Source: DASVSE01 sp036399715 (GTDB lineage Bacteria > Bacteroidota > Rhodothermia > Rhodothermales > Rubricoccaceae). Taken from it: DNA of 8,028 nt. Below are positions 7,825-8,028 of the stretch, one piece after another. Made by a program: the position numbers and the translations under genes. A model generated the notes under the pieces. That model saw only the letters and a list, made by a program, of their open reading frames with translations. It ran no database searches and had not been told where the DNA came from. Position 1 is the first letter of the stretch. Each line of letters begins with the position of its first letter. The stretch is taken from NCBI GenBank assembly GCA_036399715.1, contig DASWMO010000307.1, positions 1 to 8,028 on the forward strand. Direction: 5' to 3'.

Positions 7825-7856
7825 CGATGTTCGTTGTAATGGCGCAACTCTGCCAC
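7825..7856 (-). repeat. 32-bp direct repeat, copy 2 (5' side of the surface-protein gene)
   Basis: On the minus strand this begins GTGGCAGAGTTG and carries the core CCATTACAACGA, matching 3278-3309 in the same orientation with five mismatches. It lies 193 bp upstream of the surface-protein start. A short 7-bp inverted repeat (CCGTAGT at 7812-7818, ACTACGG at 7855-7861) brackets this copy only. The two copies enclose the whole surface-protein gene. Role unknown. Confidence 0.65.
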
Positions 7857-7901
7857 TACGGTCGTGACCCGGGAGGCGACGTGCTTCCTGTGCCACGTAC
7901 T

Positions 7902-7943
7902 GCAGCTACATCAAGCCGCGCTCGGCGAGGCTCGTGTAGCTGC
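7902..7943. repeat. 9-bp perfect inverted repeat with 24-base loop
   Basis: GCAGCTACA (7902-7910) and TGTAGCTGC (7935-7943) are perfect inverted copies. The loop can form a small inner stem (AGCC with GGCT). It could be a transcript hairpin, a terminator of something beyond the window, or a protein-binding dyad. No T-run follows on either strand and no gene is attached. Confidence 0.5.
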
Positions 7944-8028
7944 TTCAGGTCGTCTAGCCGGAAGCAACGAGTCGACGTCCGGGGCCGCGACCCCTTTCGC
8001 ACTAGCTCCGAGCACCGAGGAATCGCTT

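Larger units (their letters stand above)
7632..8028. other. 397-bp region without a supported gene
   Basis: This stretch lies upstream of the surface-protein gene. I found no convincing protein in any frame: the extension of the surface-protein frame to GTG 7856 is proline/arginine-rich and would place the signal peptide 75 residues inside the protein. No Bacteroidota-type promoter (TTTG around -7 with TTG near -33) or clear sigma-70 promoter is recognisable before 7631. It does contain the second 32-bp repeat and a 9-bp inverted repeat. A plus-strand frame is open from 7840 to the window end, with a possible GTG at 7864, but resembles nothing I know. Confidence 0.6.

Noticed and set aside
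7632..7856. N-terminal extension of the surface protein to GTG 7856
   Set aside because: It would bury the signal peptide 75 residues inside the protein, and its composition is unlike the rest.
7840..8028. Plus-strand frame open to the window end (possible GTG at 7864)
   Set aside because: Short, no known similarity, no upstream signals, and cut off by the window edge, so it cannot be supported as a gene.

Overview
The window is G+C-rich bacterial DNA, probably from a Rhodothermota/Bacteroidota-type organism (Rhodothermales or Rubricoccaceae-like). Two things point there: a very long secreted protein ending in a type IX secretion (T9SS) type A sorting domain, and an ECF sigma factor of the 'ALVHEA' type directly followed by a membrane-anchored Ser/Thr kinase with a TPR tail, an arrangement common in that group. 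The assignment is inferred from protein families; no rRNA or other marker gene is present.

Layout: positions 42-653 (+) encode the ECF sigma factor. Positions 650-2980 (+) encode the kinase, whose ATG overlaps the sigma stop in an ATGA junction, so the two form a translationally coupled regulatory pair. Positions 2973-3239 (-) hold a decayed RadC/JAB-domain gene with no 5' part, an in-frame TGA and an altered JAMM motif; its 3' end overlaps the kinase end by 8 bp. Positions 3230-3330 are a structured gap with a perfect 8-bp hairpin at the edge of the radC remnant, one copy of a 32-bp repeat and a second hairpin. Positions 3369-7631 (-) are one 1420-residue gene for a T9SS-exported surface protein. 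Positions 7632-8028 contain no convincing gene but hold the second copy of the 32-bp repeat, in the same orientation, and a 9-bp inverted repeat.

How they work together: the sigma/kinase pair is plausibly a signalling switch in which the kinase controls the sigma factor, by analogy with known ECF-kinase pairs; the target regulon is not visible. The surface-protein gene is convergent with this pair and separated from it by the radC remnant and hairpins, so it looks like an independent unit. The direct repeats on both sides of it, with a broken mobile-type radC at one edge, suggest the block may have been inserted or rearranged, but no transposase, integrase or known attachment site is present. 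I saw no tRNA, rRNA, CRISPR array or recognisable riboswitch, and no convincing promoter. No feature here clearly amounts to a new biological system; the flanking repeats are the least explained signal.
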